A DNA stretch of 34,993 bases, taken from assembly GCA_014925825.1 (NCBI GenBank), contig JACGCK010000353.1, positions 1-34,993 on the forward strand. The letters run 5' to 3'. Positions 32,378 to 34,993 of the stretch are shown piece by piece. Source of the DNA: Pholiota molesta. Its lineage: Eukaryota; Basidiomycota; Agaricomycetes; Agaricales; Strophariaceae. A program made the translations under genes and the position numbers. How positions within the stretch are numbered: position 1 is the first letter of the stretch; each line of letters starts with the position of its first letter. The notes below the pieces were generated by a model. The model did no database searches, had not been told where the DNA came from, and saw nothing but the letters and a program-made list of their open reading frames with translations.

Positions 32378-34961
32378 CTACAAGCTATAGACGAACGAAA
32401 TCATCTGGGCTGGGATTTGGCTATCCAATCCCGCTAACATTGAGATGTATCCGTCTGGTCGAACCAATGCAGCTACCCCATTTTCGGCTTCAGCAAGGCC
32501 AAACTTTGTGTACAAATCGACGCCTCCGAGACCGGGATCATGAATCGTGAAACAGCTTAAAAAATCTCAGCAGGATGGAGGATTTCATCTGGAAGCGTAC
32601 GCACAATCTCCAAGATTCAACGAGTTCAGAAGGAATGTCTTTCCAAATGATATCCTCTTTCGCATTGCGCGCAACAGTATAGACCGAGAGCCTGGTTTTG
32701 AGCCCACGCGATTCGTCCTTTGCCTCTGATCCTCTCTTGTCAATCGCGGTTTGAAACCCGTCGGCGAAAGCGAGGAGTGCTGCCTTCGATTTGGAGTGCA
32801 GCAGATCACCGGGAAGGATAATCAGCTTGAACTTCCCATCTGATGGGACGAGGTCCTGGGCGTCAAATAGGTGCCAGTCGGCGAGGCGAACGATTGGAGC
32901 GAATGGGAACCTTTCCCCAACCACTACTTGCCCATAATCCTGGGTCTGTGGAATGGTTGGCTTGGAAGTTGCATAGCTGATTCCGATTCCGCTGTAGATG
33001 ATGAGCCAATCAGCGGTTTTTTTCTTTGATCGGGACAGTTTCAACGGGCGCCTACCTGCCGAACATTTGCATCTTGTGCAGTGTACTGTAACGTTGTTTA
33101 TGTTAGGGTGAGTTACTAACTGAAACTGGAAGATTTATAATAACAACCTTCTGTATTCTGCAGCTGGTCGATCCTCTATCAGGGAGCTCGAAATCTCTTT
33201 ATCAAACGAGATAAGCGCCTGCGCGTATTGCCGCCGTTCCTCCTCGTAGGTCTCCAGTATTGAGGGTTTGGCCCATCCCTTAACAACGTAGGCAATTTTC
33301 CAAGCTTCAAAGGTATTAAGTGACTGAAGCCCGGCCATAAAGGTTGTGCAGAACGCACCCAAATTGTGCGCATCTCCCATGGACGCATTCGCGCCCTGAC
33401 CGGCCTTCGGAGAGTGGGTGTGGCATGCATCACCGACAATAAACACACGGTTCTGCGATGAGAATCTAGCAGCGACTTTCTGAGCAGCTATGAAAAAATT
33501 CATGAGCAGCACATCGGACTAGACACTAATAATGAGATCATTGATTTATACTGACCTGAAAAGATCGTGCTCCAGAACACTTGCGTAATTTCTACCTTGA
33601 ATGGGGAAAGCCGTTCACAAACGCGCTATGAGAGGCGCAATTTAAAACTTGGAAACGTATATAACCACAATCATGGAATTACCTGCAGAATCTTCTCCAC
33701 TATATCGCTGTGTCTGAAGGCGGACTTGTCGAGACGTCCGTCCTCTCGGCGAGGAATTCTGTCAGCAGGGGCCATCTGAATGTAAATCCGAATTTTATCG
33801 TCCTCTCGTGGTATTATCTTCCGAGACAAGGGTGAGAACACGTTGGTAACATAAAGGCCTGTACTCACAATAAGCGGACCAGAACCCGCTTGAACGATAC
33901 ATTTAAACCTGATGTCAGGGAAGTCCGTGTCCAGGTGAACATCTACTACACCCCATACGTCCTCTTAGAATCGATGAGAATCCACTTTAGCAGCAGCCAT
34001 GGTTGAACTGGGCGCACCGGTCTGCTCGCCTTCCATTTCTATGTCTAGCGTTCGCCTTACCCAGGAATAGGCGCCTGGTGATTATTCAATCAGACATCTG
34101 AATGAGAAGGATTGGTGTCGAACTCTCACCGTCTGCGCCTATCACATATTTGGCTGAGATGACTTCCAGTTCTCGTTCCTGAATATCCGCGCAAGAGCAG
34201 CTGTTCTGAGTCGACGAATGCTTCAAGTTTGAGTGCAGTGGGAAATGTTTCGATTCACAGAAACCGCATTTCTGTGTGCTGGGTCTTTCGATGGTCATCT
34301 CAATCGTGGAGAAGTTTTAGATAGGTAGGAAAATATGATATAATCGACTTACTTGTACAGGAAATTCGACAGAATGGGCGTTCTTATGTCCTGTTTCGTA
34401 AATCTCCAGAGAAACTGGCCATGAAGGCTGGATGAATTTTACGCCTGCGTCGTCAGCGTTCTTTCTAATCGTTCCTTCGAGATGCGCTGTCGAGCCGTGA
34501 GCTCGTAAGGGTAACGACTAGAGACGACTACATTTTTCGATGGTTGTGAACGTATAAGAGTTCCATCTGTCTTCGACAGCTCATATGCAACCTGGTTAAA
34601 AATTATATTAGCAAAATAATAACACAGGGGTAAACCTAGTAGCTTACCATACCGATCATTGGAGCGCCCTTGGCCTCGAATGGTTCAAGTAATCCATAGC
34701 TTTGCCAGATCTCCATGCTGCGTGGTACAAGTCCATCCGCATTTCCGTATGCTTCGCGCAGGCCTCTGTAAAGGAAGCACTCAGTATCCAACGTCCATAT
34801 ACGAGCAATACCCCGGCAAGTGCTTACCTCCTCTCCACAATCGTTACATTAATTCCAAGCCTCCCCAAAGCCTGAGCGGCGAAGAGGCCACTTGGACCGG
34901 CCCCAACTATGAGTACGTCCGTCTTGGAATGCTTCAAACGAGTTGAATCAATGGATGCCAT
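32378..34961 (-). CDS. FAD-dependent aromatic monooxygenase (phenol hydroxylase type), frameshifted
   Basis: PHBH-family flavoprotein that would hydroxylate phenolic compounds using NADPH and oxygen. Minus-strand exons are 34961-34828, 34765-34648, 34591-34353, 34298-34130, 34074-34018, 33963-33869, 33817-33683, 33625-33556, 33487-33359, 33304-33148, 33051-32605 and 32555-32378. Motifs are the Rossmann VLIVGAGPSGLFAAQALG (glycines 20-25), VPRSMEIWQSYGLLEPFEAKG, SRYPYELTARQ, YVIGADGAYSWVRR, RVFIVGDACHTHSPKAGQGA and a C-terminal thioredoxin-like domain (LVPSDGKFKLIILPGDLL...ALVRPDGYISML). Every exon fits in phase except exon 3, which is 239 bases instead of a multiple of three. After TARQ the family continuation (HLEG...NADDAGVKFIQP) is in the next frame, so one base is missing near 34485-34490. 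As written, translation stops at 34439. Intact length would be about 642 residues. Either a recent null allele or a sequence error. Confidence 0.9.
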
Positions 34962-34993
34962 TCTCAAGCGCTTATGTGCACATAAAATCTTTG

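Noticed and set aside
32378..34961. Secondary-metabolite cluster suggested by the monooxygenase
   Set aside because: No polyketide synthase, peptide synthetase, terpene cyclase or cluster regulator is present; neighbours are UBA2 and GH71. Phenol-hydroxylase-type enzymes commonly act in aromatic catabolism.
1..34993. Transposons, CRISPR arrays, viral insertions
   Set aside because: I found no transposase, integrase or reverse transcriptase motifs, no long terminal or inverted repeats, and no regularly spaced non-coding repeats by eye. Diverged or short elements could still be missed.

Overview
This is nuclear DNA from a filamentous fungus, most likely a mushroom-forming basidiomycete (Agaricomycetes). 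The evidence is the gene architecture: many short introns, roughly 45-110 bases, with GT...AG ends and mostly GTRNGY-type donors. The gene content agrees: a GH71 alpha-1,3-glucanase, a HET-domain protein of basidiomycete type, an AIG1-like G-domain protein, a YAT amino-acid permease and a split-gene SUMO E1 subunit. No species can be named. There is no operon structure, plasmid, phage or CRISPR. I read the exon structures by eye from splice signals, reading frame and family motifs. For nine genes the exon phases add up exactly, with one instructive exception (the flavin monooxygenase).

Layout. 1-62: 3' tip of a plus-strand gene ending in a basic KRKR tail. 63-3271: mostly unassigned, with a weak minus-strand coding candidate at about 1.4-2.1 kb. 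3272-5861 (-): amino-acid permease in 11 exons. 6.0-8.2 kb: unassigned apart from a possible Pro/Ser/Tyr-rich small gene (6855-7323, -). 8177-8542 (-): small two-exon beta-rich protein with a TATA box. 8.5-11.5 kb: gene-poor. 11547-12245 (+): secreted AA10-type lytic polysaccharide monooxygenase, intronless. 12.2-15.2 kb: gene-poor. 15225-17722 (+): ferric reductase/NOX-like flavocytochrome. 18422-20568 (+): HET-domain protein. 21363-23969 (-): type II (alternative) NADH dehydrogenase in 13 exons. 25036-26757 (+): AIG1-like GTPase carrying about 16 HDQ repeats. 27012-28646 (-): GH71 alpha-1,3-glucanase. 29384-32042 (+): UBA2, the SUMO-activating E1 subunit, in 11 exons. 32378-34961 (-): phenol-hydroxylase-type FAD monooxygenase with a one-base frameshift in its third exon.

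How the genes relate. Most are unrelated housekeeping or accessory genes. Two secreted enzymes (AA10 LPMO and GH71) attack polymers that are components of fungal walls, so wall remodelling or attack on other fungi is a reasonable shared theme, though they lie about 15 kb apart. The HET protein and the repeat-bearing GTPase are the kinds of fast-evolving genes linked to non-self recognition in fungi. The observations most worth checking are the repeat-bearing GTPase, the AA10 enzyme in a fungus, and the monooxygenase frameshift.
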